Below are positions 1-7,009 of a stretch of 15,629 bases of DNA, one piece after another; positions within the stretch are counted from its first letter, which is position 1; the number at the start of each line of letters is the position of its first letter. The notes under the pieces were generated by a model, which saw nothing but the letters and a program-made list of their open reading frames with translations, made no database searches and was not told the origin of the DNA. A program made the position numbers and the translations under genes. This DNA is from SM23-32 sp964434535 (GTDB taxonomy: Bacteria; Planctomycetota; Brocadiia; SM23-32). The stretch covers positions 1-15,629 of the forward strand of contig CAYSWA010000052.1 of assembly GCA_964434535.1 (NCBI GenBank). The letters are read 5' to 3'.

Positions 1-24
1 ACGACGCGGCCATCCGGCTTCGCA

Positions 25-61
25 GCCGGCCGCAGTAGGTCACGGTTCTGCAATAACTCCT
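25..61 (+). repeat. Left copy of inverted end repeat
   Basis: This 37-base stretch matches the reverse complement of 15472-15508 at 36 of 37 positions (the only mismatch is at 56), and weaker similarity continues for about 7 bases beyond it. It ends 38 bases before the start codon of the deacetylase gene. The sequence to its left (1-24) differs from what adjoins the right copy, although a small CCGGCT/AGCCGG hairpin is visible at 13-28. It is probably one end of a dispersed element cut off by the window edge. Confidence 0.85.
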
Positions 62-99
62 TAGACTGGACGGCTTGCGACCAGACGACGGGGAGAACG

Positions 100-1026
100 T
101 TGAACGGCGAGAAACAGGAGCGCATCCACGTCGTGCTGACCGTGAACTGCCTGCCGGCGGGCGGGAGGCGCGGCGTGCGGGGGCCCGAGCGCTGGGACAG
201 CGCGGAGCGCGCCGTGGCCGGCCTCTGCGCGGAGCTGGCGCCGCGGGGGCTGCGGGCCACGCTCTTCGTCGCTCCCGAGGCGGCCGAGCGGCTCCGCGAC
301 GTGCTGGAGCAGGCGGCCTCGGCCGGCCACGAGCTCGGCCTGCTCTGCCACCCCCAGCTCTCGAACTACCAGACCTACCTCGGCGCCTACGAGTACGACC
401 GGCAGCGCGAGATCGTCAGCGTGGCGCGCCGGCGCTGGGAGGACGCGCTCGGCCGGCCGGCCGGGTCGTTCCGGCCGGGGTTCTTCAGCGCGAACGACTA
501 CACCTTCCACGTGCTCTGCATGGAAGGCTTCCGGCAGGGGAGCTGCTCGCTGCCGGGGCGCATCGACAACGATCAGTGCAGCATGTGGTTCGCCAGCTAC
601 CCGTTCCCGCATCACACCGACCCCCTGGACCGCGCCGCGCAGGGCACGATGGAGTTCTTCGAGGTGCCCGTCAGCAGCGACTTCGAGGCCGTCTCCTACC
701 TGAGCTACGAGACCTACACGCCGCCCCACCTGCGCGTGGAGGAGGCGGACGTCCACCAGTACGCCGAGGGCGTTGTCATCCGACTGCTCGATCACATGGA
801 CGTGGACGAGGTGGCGGCGCCGACGCTCAACCTGGTCACCTCGAACCTGGTCGGCTGGGGAGAGGAGGACGATCCCCACGCCGAACGGCTCCAGAACCTC
901 TGCGACATGCTTGCCCGCATCGCCGAGGGGCGCGGCGCCGAGCTCACTGCGACCACCGTCGCCGGCCTGCACGAACTCTCGGACGCCGAGCTCGGCTACC
1001 CGTGGGAAGATGAGCAGTCGGGCTGA
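100..1026 (+). CDS. NodB-like polysaccharide deacetylase family protein
   Basis: A 308-residue cytoplasmic-looking protein with no signal peptide. It resembles the polysaccharide deacetylase (carbohydrate esterase 4, NodB homology) fold, which removes acetyl groups from sugars using a metal-bound Asp/His/His site. The visible signatures are an N-terminal strand LTVNC (13-17), GHELGLLCHPQ (76-86) with H77 and H84, FRPGFFSAND (124-133), and a C-terminal EVPVS strand near 188-192 as in deacetylases of the exopolysaccharide type. The usual acidic motif at the first strand (TFDD or TVDxE) reads TVNC, so the metal-binding Asp appears to be Asn16 and activity is uncertain. The TTG start is chosen because GGGGAG lies just before it at 90-95; a GTG at 133 is an alternative. 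The gene is monocistronic and converges on endonuclease V with a 19-base gap. The family assignment is likely; the substrate is unknown. Confidence 0.75.
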   Translation: MNGEKQERIHVVLTVNCLPAGGRRGVRGPERWDSAERAVAGLCAELAPRGLRATLFVAPEAAERLRDVLEQAASAGHELGLLCHPQLSNYQTYLGAYEYDRQREIVSVARRRWEDALGRPAGSFRPGFFSANDYTFHVLCMEGFRQGSCSLPGRIDNDQCSMWFASYPFPHHTDPLDRAAQGTMEFFEVPVSSDFEAVSYLSYETYTPPHLRVEEADVHQYAEGVVIRLLDHMDVDEVAAPTLNLVTSNLVGWGEEDDPHAERLQNLCDMLARIAEGRGAELTATTVAGLHELSDAELGYPWEDEQSG

Positions 1027-1045
1027 ACGCCCCGCGCTGGTCCGG

Positions 1046-1732
1046 TCAGTCACCCCCCAGGACGGACCTCTTCAGCCGGCTCACCGAGAGGTGCGCCCGG
1101 CGGGTCGGCTCGGGCAGGCGGTATCCGGCGCAGCAGGCCAGCACGAGCCGGCGCGACGTCTGCAAGTCGCTCAGGTGCCCCGGGCTGACGTAGACGGGGC
1201 GGACGTCCGTGCGCGTGCGCAGCACCACGCCGATCTGCTCCCCCTCGTGGCGCAGCGCAGTCCAGTCGCCCTTGCGCCGGCCGGGCTCCTCATGCTCGCC
1301 GATCAGCCGGCTCTTGGCGCAGCCGACCGTCGGCAGGCCGAGGCAGAGCCCCATGTGCGAGGCGAGCCCGATGCGGCACGGGTGCGCCAGGCCCTGGCCG
1401 TCGAAGATGATCACGTCGGGCGCGCGCTCCAGCTTCCGGAACGCCTCCAACAGCGCCGGCCCTTCGCGGAACGTCAGAAGCCCGGGCACGTAAGGGAACG
1501 TCAGCTCGGCCGATGCCTCGGCCGTCTCGATCGGCTCCATTCGGCCCGTTTCGAAGACCACGACGGCGGCGAAGGCGAGTCCGCGCTTCTTGCTGAAGGC
1601 CACGTCGGCGCCGGCCACCAGGGCGGGGCGGCGCGGCAGGGGACGCAGCTCTATCTGGCCGGCCAGCTCGCGCTGGAGCGCCCTGGCCTCGGCACTGGTC
1701 AGGTCCCAGGGATGGAGGTCGCGGATCTGCAT
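1046..1732 (-). CDS. nfi: Endonuclease V (deoxyinosine 3'-endonuclease)
   Basis: A 228-residue protein that nicks DNA one base 3' of deoxyinosine, acting in repair of deaminated adenine (and on inosine-containing RNA in some homologues). The whole family signature is present: GADVAF with D43, the PYVPGLLTFREG wedge motif with Y81 and E90, FDGQGLAHP with D111, GCAKSRLIG with K140, and YVSPGH with H186. These match the catalytic Asp/Glu/Asp/His and wedge Tyr of characterised enzymes, and the length is normal. The start ATG has a weak GGGA upstream. A candidate promoter lies at 1751-1779 on the minus strand. It is divergent from the sulfatase remnant and convergent with the deacetylase, so probably transcribed alone. 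Function is confident. Confidence 0.95.
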   Translation of the reverse strand: MQIRDLHPWDLTSAEARALQRELAGQIELRPLPRRPALVAGADVAFSKKRGLAFAAVVVFETGRMEPIETAEASAELTFPYVPGLLTFREGPALLEAFRKLERAPDVIIFDGQGLAHPCRIGLASHMGLCLGLPTVGCAKSRLIGEHEEPGRRKGDWTALRHEGEQIGVVLRTRTDVRPVYVSPGHLSDLQTSRRLVLACCAGYRLPEPTRRAHLSVSRLKRSVLGGD

Positions 1733-1750
1733 GGCGTGTCCCGGCTCACG

Positions 1751-1779
1751 AGGCTACCGGCCGCCGGCCAGGCGCGCAA
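1751..1779 (-). promoter_or_regulatory. Candidate promoter for endonuclease V
   Basis: On the minus strand, TTGCGC (1774-1779), a 17-base spacer and TAGCCT (1751-1756) sit about 20 bases before the nfi start. The match to a housekeeping sigma promoter is moderate. Confidence 0.35.
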
Positions 1780-1787
1780 GGCGCGGC

Positions 1788-1815
1788 TTGACAGGCGGAG
1801 CCGGCCGCCTATCAT
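1788..1815 (+). promoter_or_regulatory. Strong promoter-like signal before the sulfatase remnant
   Basis: A perfect TTGACA (1788-1793), a 16-base spacer and TATCAT (1810-1815) stand out in this GC-rich intergenic region. Downstream lie GGGAGGGG (1834-1841) and a GTG at 1845, which look like an original ribosome binding site and start codon. This suggests the expression signals of a former full-length gene survive. Confidence 0.55.
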
Positions 1816-1869
1816 CACCGGTGCCCGAGAGCAGGGAGGGGCCCGTGGCCGCGCCGAGACGCGCTCGCC

Positions 1870-2106
1870 ATGCACGGCGCGCCGGGCAAACCGCTCTACG
1901 CGATGCTGCGCACCGAGGACCGGAAGTACATCCGCTACGGGCCGGGGGCCGAAGTGCTCTACGACCTGGAGGCCGACCCGGACGAGTACTGCAACGTCGC
2001 CGGCGACGAGGGTCGCCGCGCCGAGCTGGAGCAGTTGCGAGAGCGGCTGCTGGACCGGATGCTGCACGCAGCGGGCACGGGCCTGAAGCGGATCAAGCCG
2101 TTCTGA
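1870..2106 (+). pseudogene. Sulfatase C-terminal remnant
   Basis: An open frame of 78 codons whose product matches only the extreme C-terminus of type I sulfatases: LRTEDRKYIRYG, then LYDLEADPDEYCNVAGD, then a closing helix. Family members are about 450-550 residues and carry the catalytic C/S-x-P-x-R site near the N-terminus, which is absent here. A promoter, a Shine-Dalgarno-like GGGAGG and a GTG at 1845 lie upstream but in a different reading frame, and an in-frame stop occurs at 1789-1791. The simplest reading is an internal deletion that fused the 5' signals to the last 15 percent of the gene out of frame. The ATG at 1870 has no clear ribosome binding site, so a short stable product is doubtful. 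The sequence is well preserved, implying recent decay. Confidence 0.7.
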
Positions 2107-2118
2107 GCGAAGCCGGCC

Positions 2119-2793
2119 CTACTTCCCGCCCAGCAGCCTGGCCGCGCGGCGGATCGCTGCCGTCTGAGCGGCCAGGTAGACGCGGTCGCCAGCCTCGACG
2201 GTGACGTGCCCGCGCGGGATGATGAACTCGCCGCTCTCCGGGCGGAAGATGCCGACGATCACGCACTCGCCGGGGAAGTCGCTGTCCTGGGCGATCTCGG
2301 AGACGCTGCGGCCGGCGGCGCGCGAGGTGTCGGCCACGCGCACGAAGACGATGCTCGCCCGCCCCTCGCCGAAGGCCGTCAGCTCGCGCATCTCCGGCTC
2401 CTCGATCTCCCAGGTGAACTGGTTGATGTAGAGGTCCACGATGTTGAGCACGCGCGTGACGCCGGCCAGCTTGTATGCCTCCTCGTAGCGGGGGTCGCGC
2501 ATGCGCACGATGATCCGCTCCACGCCCATGTGGCGGGCCAGCAGGGCGAATGCCAGGTTGTCGCTGTCCTGGCGCATCACGCCGGCGGCGCACTCGGCGC
2601 GGTCGAGCTCGGCGTCTTCGAGGGTGGCGATCGAGGTCGCCGACCCGTGCACGGTGCTCACGCCGATCTCGCTGTAGACCTGCTCGCAGGTCTGGCGGTC
2701 GGCGTCGATGACGATCACGTCGTGCTTGCCGGCCACAAGGCGCCTGGCCAGCCCCCGGCCGACCATGCCGGCCCCCGCGATGACTACGCGCAT
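2119..2793 (-). CDS. trkA: TrkA family K+ uptake regulator (single RCK unit)
   Basis: A 224-residue cytoplasmic gating subunit for the TrkH channel. The RCK_N Rossmann domain (about 1-120) shows GAGMVG (7-12) and the acidic residue D30 after the second strand (VIVIDAD), which binds the adenine ribose of NAD(H) or nucleotide ligands. The RCK_C domain (about 140-224) includes GRSVSEIAQ and VEAGDRVYLAA. At half the length of the tandem E. coli TrkA it resembles KtrA-type single-unit proteins that assemble as octameric rings. GGGGGAGAAG lies upstream of the ATG, 31 bases after trkH ends, so the two are an operon. It converges on the sulfatase remnant with a 12-base gap. Confidence 0.93.
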   Translation of the reverse strand: MRVVIAGAGMVGRGLARRLVAGKHDVIVIDADRQTCEQVYSEIGVSTVHGSATSIATLEDAELDRAECAAGVMRQDSDNLAFALLARHMGVERIIVRMRDPRYEEAYKLAGVTRVLNIVDLYINQFTWEIEEPEMRELTAFGEGRASIVFVRVADTSRAAGRSVSEIAQDSDFPGECVIVGIFRPESGEFIIPRGHVTVEAGDRVYLAAQTAAIRRAARLLGGK

Positions 2794-2824
2794 CTCGCTT
2801 CTCCCCCGTGTGGGTTGTCCGTGC

Positions 2825-4357
2825 TCAGCCCCAGGTGCGGCCGCTGAAAAGCATCAGCACCGGTATGATCTCGAGCCTGCCGGCGAGCATGCCGGCGATG
2901 TAGGTCAGCTTCACGGCCGGGCTCAGGGCGGCCATCTCCTGCACGGAGATGTAGCACGGTCCGATGTTGCCCAGCGCGCTGAACATGCCCGAGGCGCTCG
3001 CGTAGCCGTCGTGGCGGCTGAAGGCCGCCGTGACCATGGCCCCGAGCATCAGCATGAAGACCCAGGCGAAGAACAGCCCCGCTGTGCGATAGAGCTCCTC
3101 GTCGGCGATCCGCTTGCCGTCCACCAGCAGCAGTTCGATGGCCCGGCGGGGCTTGAGCACCTTGCGCACCTGCCGCACCATCAGCTTCCACAGGATGACG
3201 ATGCGGATCACCTTCAGCCCGCCGCCGGTCGAGCCGGCGCAGCCGCCGATGAACATGAGCACCAGGAAGACCTGGCGGGCCAGCGGCGTGAAGTAGTCCG
3301 TGGCGATGTCGCGCGTGGCGAAGCCGGTGGTCGTGGCGATCGCCGTCACCTGGAAGAGGCTGTGGCGGAACGTGGCGGCGGGGCTGTCGGCCGTCTCACC
3401 CATCGCCGCGCCGCCGTCGGCGCTCATGTGCAGGGCCCAGAGCCGCGAGCCGATCACCAGCAGGAGCGCGCCGGCAAGGATGATCCACCAGAGGCGCATC
3501 TCGTCGCTGTCCCAGATGGCCCTGGGATTGCCGCGGATCAGGCGGAAGTGGATGAGGAAGTTCGTGCCGCCGGCCCACATGCCGAAGATGATGATGTACT
3601 CGATCAGGGCGTAGTGGCGGTAGCCGGCCGCCTCGTAGTGGGCGATGCTGGCGTCGTAGGGCGAGTAGCCGCCGGTGGAGAGGCAGGTGAAGGAGTGGCA
3701 GATCGCGTCGTAGAGGCTGACCCCGCAGAGATAGAGCCCGCCGAGCACGATGGCGGTGAACAGCACGTATATCAGCCACAGGATCCTCAGCGTGTTCCAC
3801 ATCCCCGGCGCGATGCGGGGGCCGCGAATCTTGTGGCTCTCGGCGCCGAACAGGTGGTGGGTGATGCCCCCCTGGTAGAGCACCACCATGAAGAAGGTCA
3901 GGATGCCGAGCCCGCCGATCCACTGAGTCATCGCCCGCCAGAAGATCAGCGACCTCGCCATGCCGTCCAGCCCCGTCAGCATGGTGATGCCCGTGGTGGT
4001 GAAGCCGCTCATCGCCTCGAAGTAGGCGTCCAGGTAGCTGACGCCGAGGTGGTAGCTGAAGGGGATGGCGCCGACGGCGCTGATGACCAGCCAGCTCAGC
4101 ACGCAGATCAACATCGCCTCCGGCGTGCCGAGGGGGCGGCGGTCCTGCCGGCGCTGAAGCTGCCAGCGGCAGGCCGTCCCGAGCACCAGCGAGGCGAAGA
4201 TGGGGATGGCGAAGGTGCCGGGGCGCACATCCCGGCCCCCCTGCGGATCGATCGTCAGGGACATCACGAAGGGGATCAGCAGCAGGAAGGCGAACACGAA
4301 GAGGATGGTGCCCACGTAGGTGAGAACGGTGCGCAGCCGGGCGAGGGGCGACCGCAT
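2825..4357 (-). CDS. trkH: TrkH family potassium channel/transport subunit
   Basis: A 510-residue inner-membrane K+ uptake protein built from four M1-P-M2 repeats. The selectivity-filter loops are visible in order: GFTTTG (119-124), STGGYS (227-232), TTTGFAT (342-348) and LGNIGP (462-467), each supplying the conserved filter Gly. The hallmark GGCAGSTGGGLKV (371-383), the intramembrane gating loop region, is intact. The start is set at 4357 because GGGAG precedes it at good spacing and a promoter at 4401-4430 lies inside the longer open frame that would begin at 4456. It partners with the trkA product encoded immediately downstream. The long first hydrophobic helix follows the chosen start directly, as expected for the family. 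Confidence 0.95.
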   Translation of the reverse strand: MRSPLARLRTVLTYVGTILFVFAFLLLIPFVMSLTIDPQGGRDVRPGTFAIPIFASLVLGTACRWQLQRRQDRRPLGTPEAMLICVLSWLVISAVGAIPFSYHLGVSYLDAYFEAMSGFTTTGITMLTGLDGMARSLIFWRAMTQWIGGLGILTFFMVVLYQGGITHHLFGAESHKIRGPRIAPGMWNTLRILWLIYVLFTAIVLGGLYLCGVSLYDAICHSFTCLSTGGYSPYDASIAHYEAAGYRHYALIEYIIIFGMWAGGTNFLIHFRLIRGNPRAIWDSDEMRLWWIILAGALLLVIGSRLWALHMSADGGAAMGETADSPAATFRHSLFQVTAIATTTGFATRDIATDYFTPLARQVFLVLMFIGGCAGSTGGGLKVIRIVILWKLMVRQVRKVLKPRRAIELLLVDGKRIADEELYRTAGLFFAWVFMLMLGAMVTAAFSRHDGYASASGMFSALGNIGPCYISVQEMAALSPAVKLTYIAGMLAGRLEIIPVLMLFSGRTWG

Positions 4358-4400
4358 GTGCGCTCCCGTGGGCGAGCGGGGTCCGTCCAGCCTGCCCCGC

Positions 4401-4430
4401 ATTGTAGTTAGGCGCGGCGCCCCGATGCAA
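4401..4430 (-). promoter_or_regulatory. Promoter of the trkH-trkA operon
   Basis: On the minus strand TTGCAT (4425-4430), an 18-base spacer and TACAAT (4401-4406) give a good housekeeping promoter, placing transcription start near 4394 and a leader of about 37 bases before the trkH ATG at 4357. Confidence 0.6.
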
Positions 4431-4440
4431 CACGTCGCAC

Positions 4441-4470
4441 TTGCCCCGGACGGCACCGTTCGCCTAAGCT
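4441..4470 (+). promoter_or_regulatory. Candidate promoter of the cyclophilin gene
   Basis: TTGCCC (4441-4446), an 18-base spacer and TAAGCT (4465-4470) lie back to back with the divergent trkH promoter, about 42 bases before the cyclophilin start. Confidence 0.4.
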
Positions 4471-4511
4471 CGGCCCTGACCGCTTACCTCAGGCAGCGTG
4501 GGAGGCCGGCC

Positions 4512-5021
4512 ATGACGACCGTGGCGCAGATCGAGACGTCGAAGGGGACGATGCGGGCGGAGCTGTTCGAAGAGCAGGCGCCGAACACGATAGCGAACTT
4601 CGCTCACCTGGCATCGCGCGGCTTCTACGACGGGCTGACCTTCCACCGCGTGATCGAGGATTTCATGATCCAGGGCGGCTGCCCTGAGGGCACCGGCCGG
4701 GGCGGGCCGGGCTACCGGATCGCCGACGAGTTCGCCCCGGGCCTCAAGCACGACCAGGCCGGCACGCTCTCGATGGCCAACGCCGGGCCGAACACCAGCG
4801 GCTCGCAGTTCTTCATCACGCTGGCGCCGACGCCCTGGCTCGACGGCCGCCACAGCGTCTTCGGGCGGGTGGTTGAGGGGGAGGATGTGCTGGAGGAGAT
4901 CGGTTCGGTCGAGACGAACGCGAACGACCGGCCGCTCGAGCCCGTGACGATCGAGCAAGTGCGCGTGCTGCGGGACGGGGAACCGGTCAGCGGCGAGCAG
5001 CCGCCGCCGCAGAAGCTCTGA
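4512..5021 (+). CDS. Cyclophilin-type peptidyl-prolyl cis-trans isomerase
   Basis: A 169-residue cytoplasmic foldase that isomerises Xaa-Pro bonds. The cyclophilin core is complete: FYDGLTFHRVIEDFMIQGG (38-56) with catalytic R46, TGRGGPGY (61-68), AGPNTSGSQFFIT (91-103) and WLDGRHSVFGRV (109-120) with H114. There is no signal peptide, and the size fits the small bacterial single-domain class (PpiB-like). The open frame extends upstream to 4320, but that part overlaps trkH and both promoters; the ATG at 4512 is preceded by GGGAGG and begins exactly at the first beta strand. A Pro-rich tail (QPPPQKL) ends the protein. The gene is convergent with the next minus-strand gene across a hairpin holding both stop codons. 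Confidence 0.95.
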   Translation: MTTVAQIETSKGTMRAELFEEQAPNTIANFAHLASRGFYDGLTFHRVIEDFMIQGGCPEGTGRGGPGYRIADEFAPGLKHDQAGTLSMANAGPNTSGSQFFITLAPTPWLDGRHSVFGRVVEGEDVLEEIGSVETNANDRPLEPVTIEQVRVLRDGEPVSGEQPPPQKL

Positions 5022-5040
5022 CCCCGGGGGGGGGTCAGAG
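5016..5040. terminator. Bidirectional hairpin between convergent genes
   Basis: A perfect 10-base inverted repeat, CTCTGACCCC (5016-5025) and GGGGTCAGAG (5031-5040), with a GGGGG loop. The stop codons of the cyclophilin gene (5019-5021) and of the opposing gene (5035-5037) lie within the two arms. There is no T tract, so a strictly intrinsic terminator is unproven, but the placement fits a shared terminator or 3' end stabiliser. Confidence 0.55.
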
Positions 5041-5904
5041 CACGCGCGCCAGCAGCGCCAGCCGGCCCGCCGCCCGGCGGTGCAGGTCGCGCACGCGCGC
5101 CACGGCGTCCGCGTAGGCGGCTCGGCCCCTCGCCGAGGCGACCACCTCCCGCATGGCGGCGCCGTTGGCATAGTCGCCGAGCAGAGCGGCCATGCGCTGG
5201 TAAGTGGCGGCTGCCTGCTCGGCCAGCGGCACCTGGCGCGTGCGCGGCAGGAAGGCGCCGACCCGGCCCAGGAAGGTGGCAGCGGCCAGGTGAGCTCGCC
5301 GGGCCCTGCGGGCGGTGCGCGCGGCGCAGCGCCAGCCGCTCTCGCCGCAGGGCGGGCAGAGCTCGCCGCTGCGCGCCCGCGCCAGCCACGCCTCGTAGAG
5401 CGCGCCGCCGAAGGCGCAGTTCTGCCGGCGGAAGTCCGGGGCGGCGATGCGGGCGCCGAAGGCGAGGGCCGCGCCGAGCGCCTCGCCCTGCGTCAGGCTT
5501 CTCCGGGTCGGGCTCAGCACGTAGGTGAGGCCGGCCTCGCGACGCTGCGGCTCTCGCGCGGCCACGTCGCCCGCCATCTGCCACGTCGTCCCGCAGCGCC
5601 GGATGGCTACCTCCATGCTCCGCGTGGCGACGGGCTCCTCAGCGGGCGCCCTGCGCGCCTCGAAGCCGAGGGCGTCTGCGAGGAAGCCGATGCGCAGGTC
5701 ATTGCCGGCCTCGATCCAGCGCCGGGCGCACGGCTCGTCCTCGTCCAGGGCGGGGGAGAAGGCCGGGCCGGCCAGCGCGGCGACGCAGTCGTAGGAAGCC
5801 GGCCGCCCCCAGTAGCTCAGCGCCGCCGCGACGCAGACGGCGAACGAGTCGAGGCCGTCGGGTTCCTTCAGCAGGCGGGGCGGCTCGCGATGGCTACTGG
5901 CCAT
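5035..5904 (-). CDS. Uncharacterised protein, possible papain-like/BtrH-type N-terminal fold
   Basis: A 289-residue protein without signal peptide or membrane segments; I do not recognise a named family with certainty. The N-terminus (LDSFAVCVAAALSYWG, 18-33, then a GPAFSP segment near 46-51) has the pattern of C39/BtrH-type cysteine hydrolase-like proteins, where a Cys starts a helix followed by a short YxG turn; C24 would be the candidate nucleophile. The middle region carries PDFRRQNCAFGGALYEAWL, and a Cys cluster C183-x2-C186-x6-C193 that could bind metal or form disulfides. The C-terminal 90 residues are Ala/Arg-rich helices. It lies 22 bases downstream of a glutaredoxin-like gene on the same strand, so the two are probably co-transcribed, hinting at a redox link with these cysteines. 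The gene-start ribosome binding site (AGAGAGAG) is weak. Gene reality is confident; the fold is a guess. Confidence 0.75.
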   Translation of the reverse strand: MASSHREPPRLLKEPDGLDSFAVCVAAALSYWGRPASYDCVAALAGPAFSPALDEDEPCARRWIEAGNDLRIGFLADALGFEARRAPAEEPVATRSMEVAIRRCGTTWQMAGDVAAREPQRREAGLTYVLSPTRRSLTQGEALGAALAFGARIAAPDFRRQNCAFGGALYEAWLARARSGELCPPCGESGWRCAARTARRARRAHLAAATFLGRVGAFLPRTRQVPLAEQAAATYQRMAALLGDYANGAAMREVVASARGRAAYADAVARVRDLHRRAAGRLALLARVL

Positions 5905-5926
5905 GGGGTCTCTCTCTGCGGGCGTG

Positions 5927-6199
5927 CTATTCCTCGCAGTAGCAGACGTCGCTCTGGAAGCGGTACCCGTCCTCCTTCAGGCCCTCCAGCTCGTCCAGGT
6001 GGCCGAGTATGGCCTGCGAGCCACGGAAGGCGCCGTCTTCGTCGGTGAGGACCGGCAGCTCCGCTGCCTCGCCCAGCTGTGCCGGGACGGGTTCGCCGGG
6101 CGGCACGCGTACGATGTCGCAGCGGATGGCCAGATCGCGCAACGCCTCCGCGAGCGAGCGGCAGCGCGGGCAGTCGGCGCGGCAGTACAGCTTGACCAT
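5927..6199 (-). CDS. Glutaredoxin-like thioredoxin-fold protein
   Basis: A 90-residue small redox protein. It starts on the first strand (MVKLYCRADCPRC) with the dithiol active site C10-P-R-C13 and an extra C6. The segment ELPVLTDEDGAFRGSQAILGHLDEL supplies the cis-Pro and the glutathione-binding-like loop and helix typical of glutaredoxins and GST N-terminal domains. The C-terminus ends CYCEE, an unusual additional Cys pair (86 and 88) that could be a resolving or metal-binding site. It is the first gene of a leftward pair with the uncharacterised protein at 5035-5904. A candidate promoter lies at 6248-6276. It may reduce disulfides in its neighbour or be a general reductase; the partner is inferred only from position. 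Confidence 0.85.
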   Translation of the reverse strand: MVKLYCRADCPRCRSLAEALRDLAIRCDIVRVPPGEPVPAQLGEAAELPVLTDEDGAFRGSQAILGHLDELEGLKEDGYRFQSDVCYCEE

Positions 6200-6247
6200 C
6201 CTGTCGCCTCGCCGGGCCTGGAGGTCTGGATCGGGGGCTCTTATACG

Positions 6248-6276
6248 ATGCTATCGGAAAGGCAGCCGATCCACAA
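6248..6276 (-). promoter_or_regulatory. Candidate promoter for the glutaredoxin-like gene pair
   Basis: On the minus strand TTGTGG (6271-6276), a 17-base spacer and TAGCAT (6248-6253). A TATAAG (6240-6245) just downstream is an alternative -10. It lies about 50 bases before the gene start. Confidence 0.35.
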
Positions 6277-6301
6277 GCCCGATTCCCGGCCCTTGCGCGC
6301 A

Positions 6302-6331
6302 TTGGAGGCTCCCGCAGTCGGCCGCTACAAT
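6302..6331 (+). promoter_or_regulatory. Candidate promoter of the HD-domain gene
   Basis: TTGGAG (6302-6307), an 18-base spacer and TACAAT (6326-6331). Transcription would start near 6338, just upstream of the ribosome binding site GGAAGG at 6355-6360. Confidence 0.5.
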
Positions 6332-6367
6332 GGACTGCGGACCGACCCTTGCCCGGAAGGAACCCCC

Positions 6368-6931
6368 ATGGCCGAGTGGCCGAGCCGAGACGAGGCCGAG
6401 GCGCTGCTGGAGGAGTGGACCCGGAACGCGAACCTGCGCAAGCACGCCTACGCCGTCGAGGCCGCCATGCGGGCCTACGCGCAGCGGCTCGGCGCCGAGC
6501 CCGACCGCTGGGGCATCGTCGGGCTGCTGCACGACTTCGACTACGAGCGCTATCCGGCGATGGAGGACCATCCCTTCAAGGGCGCCGAGCACCTGCGCGA
6601 GCGGGGCTGCCCGGAGGAGCTGGTCGAGGGCGTGCTGGCGCATGCTGAGCATACCGGCGTCGAGCGCGACACGCCGCTGAAAAGGGCTATCTTCGCCGTG
6701 GACGAGCTGACCGGCCTCATCGTGGCCGTGGCCCTGGTGCGCCCCTCGAAGAAGCTGGCCGACGTCACGGTCGAGTCCGTGATGAAGAAGTGGGACGAAG
6801 GCCGCTTCGCTGCCGGCGTCGACCGCTCCCTCATCGAGCAGGGCGCCGGGGAGCTGGGCGTCCCGCTGAGAGAGCACGTGCAGGTCGTGCTGGAGGCCAT
6901 GAAGGGCATCTCCGAGCGGCTGGGGCTCTGA
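6368..6931 (+). CDS. HD-domain metal-dependent hydrolase family protein
   Basis: A 187-residue cytoplasmic protein of the HD superfamily, whose members are metal-dependent phosphohydrolases. The metal ligands are visible: H26 (RKHAYAVE), H55-D56 (GLLHDFDYE), H68 (DHPFKGAEH), H92/H95 (LAHAEHTG) and D112 (AVDELTGL). The C-terminal part (VRPSKKLADV, then GRFAAGVDRSLIEQGA) is the conserved extension of a widespread small HD family often annotated as hydrolase with unknown substrate. The ATG at 6368 follows GGAAGG with 7-base spacing and a promoter; the longer open frame to 5903 overlaps opposing genes and is discarded. It stands alone, with the next gene having its own promoter 78 bases later. 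Confidence 0.9.
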   Translation: MAEWPSRDEAEALLEEWTRNANLRKHAYAVEAAMRAYAQRLGAEPDRWGIVGLLHDFDYERYPAMEDHPFKGAEHLRERGCPEELVEGVLAHAEHTGVERDTPLKRAIFAVDELTGLIVAVALVRPSKKLADVTVESVMKKWDEGRFAAGVDRSLIEQGAGELGVPLREHVQVVLEAMKGISERLGL

Positions 6932-6933
6932 GC

Positions 6934-6963
6934 TTGACGGGGGCCGGGACGGCGTGGTAGCGT
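6934..6963 (+). promoter_or_regulatory. Candidate promoter of the ThuA-domain gene
   Basis: TTGACG (6934-6939), an 18-base spacer and TAGCGT (6958-6963) lie directly after the HD gene stop and 46 bases before the ThuA start. The -35 is strong, the -10 moderate. Confidence 0.4.
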
Positions 6964-7009
6964 CCCCCGTTCGTGCCGTGCGGACTGCACCTGTCAGGGA
7001 GAGGTCGCC

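Noticed and set aside
773..2086. A 437-codon plus-strand open frame across the deacetylase end, endonuclease V and the sulfatase remnant
   Set aside because: It is out of frame with all three supported features and has no coherent domain.
2708..4411. A 567-codon plus-strand open frame opposite trkH and trkA
   Set aside because: His/Asp/Gln/Ala-rich shadow of TrkH membrane codons.
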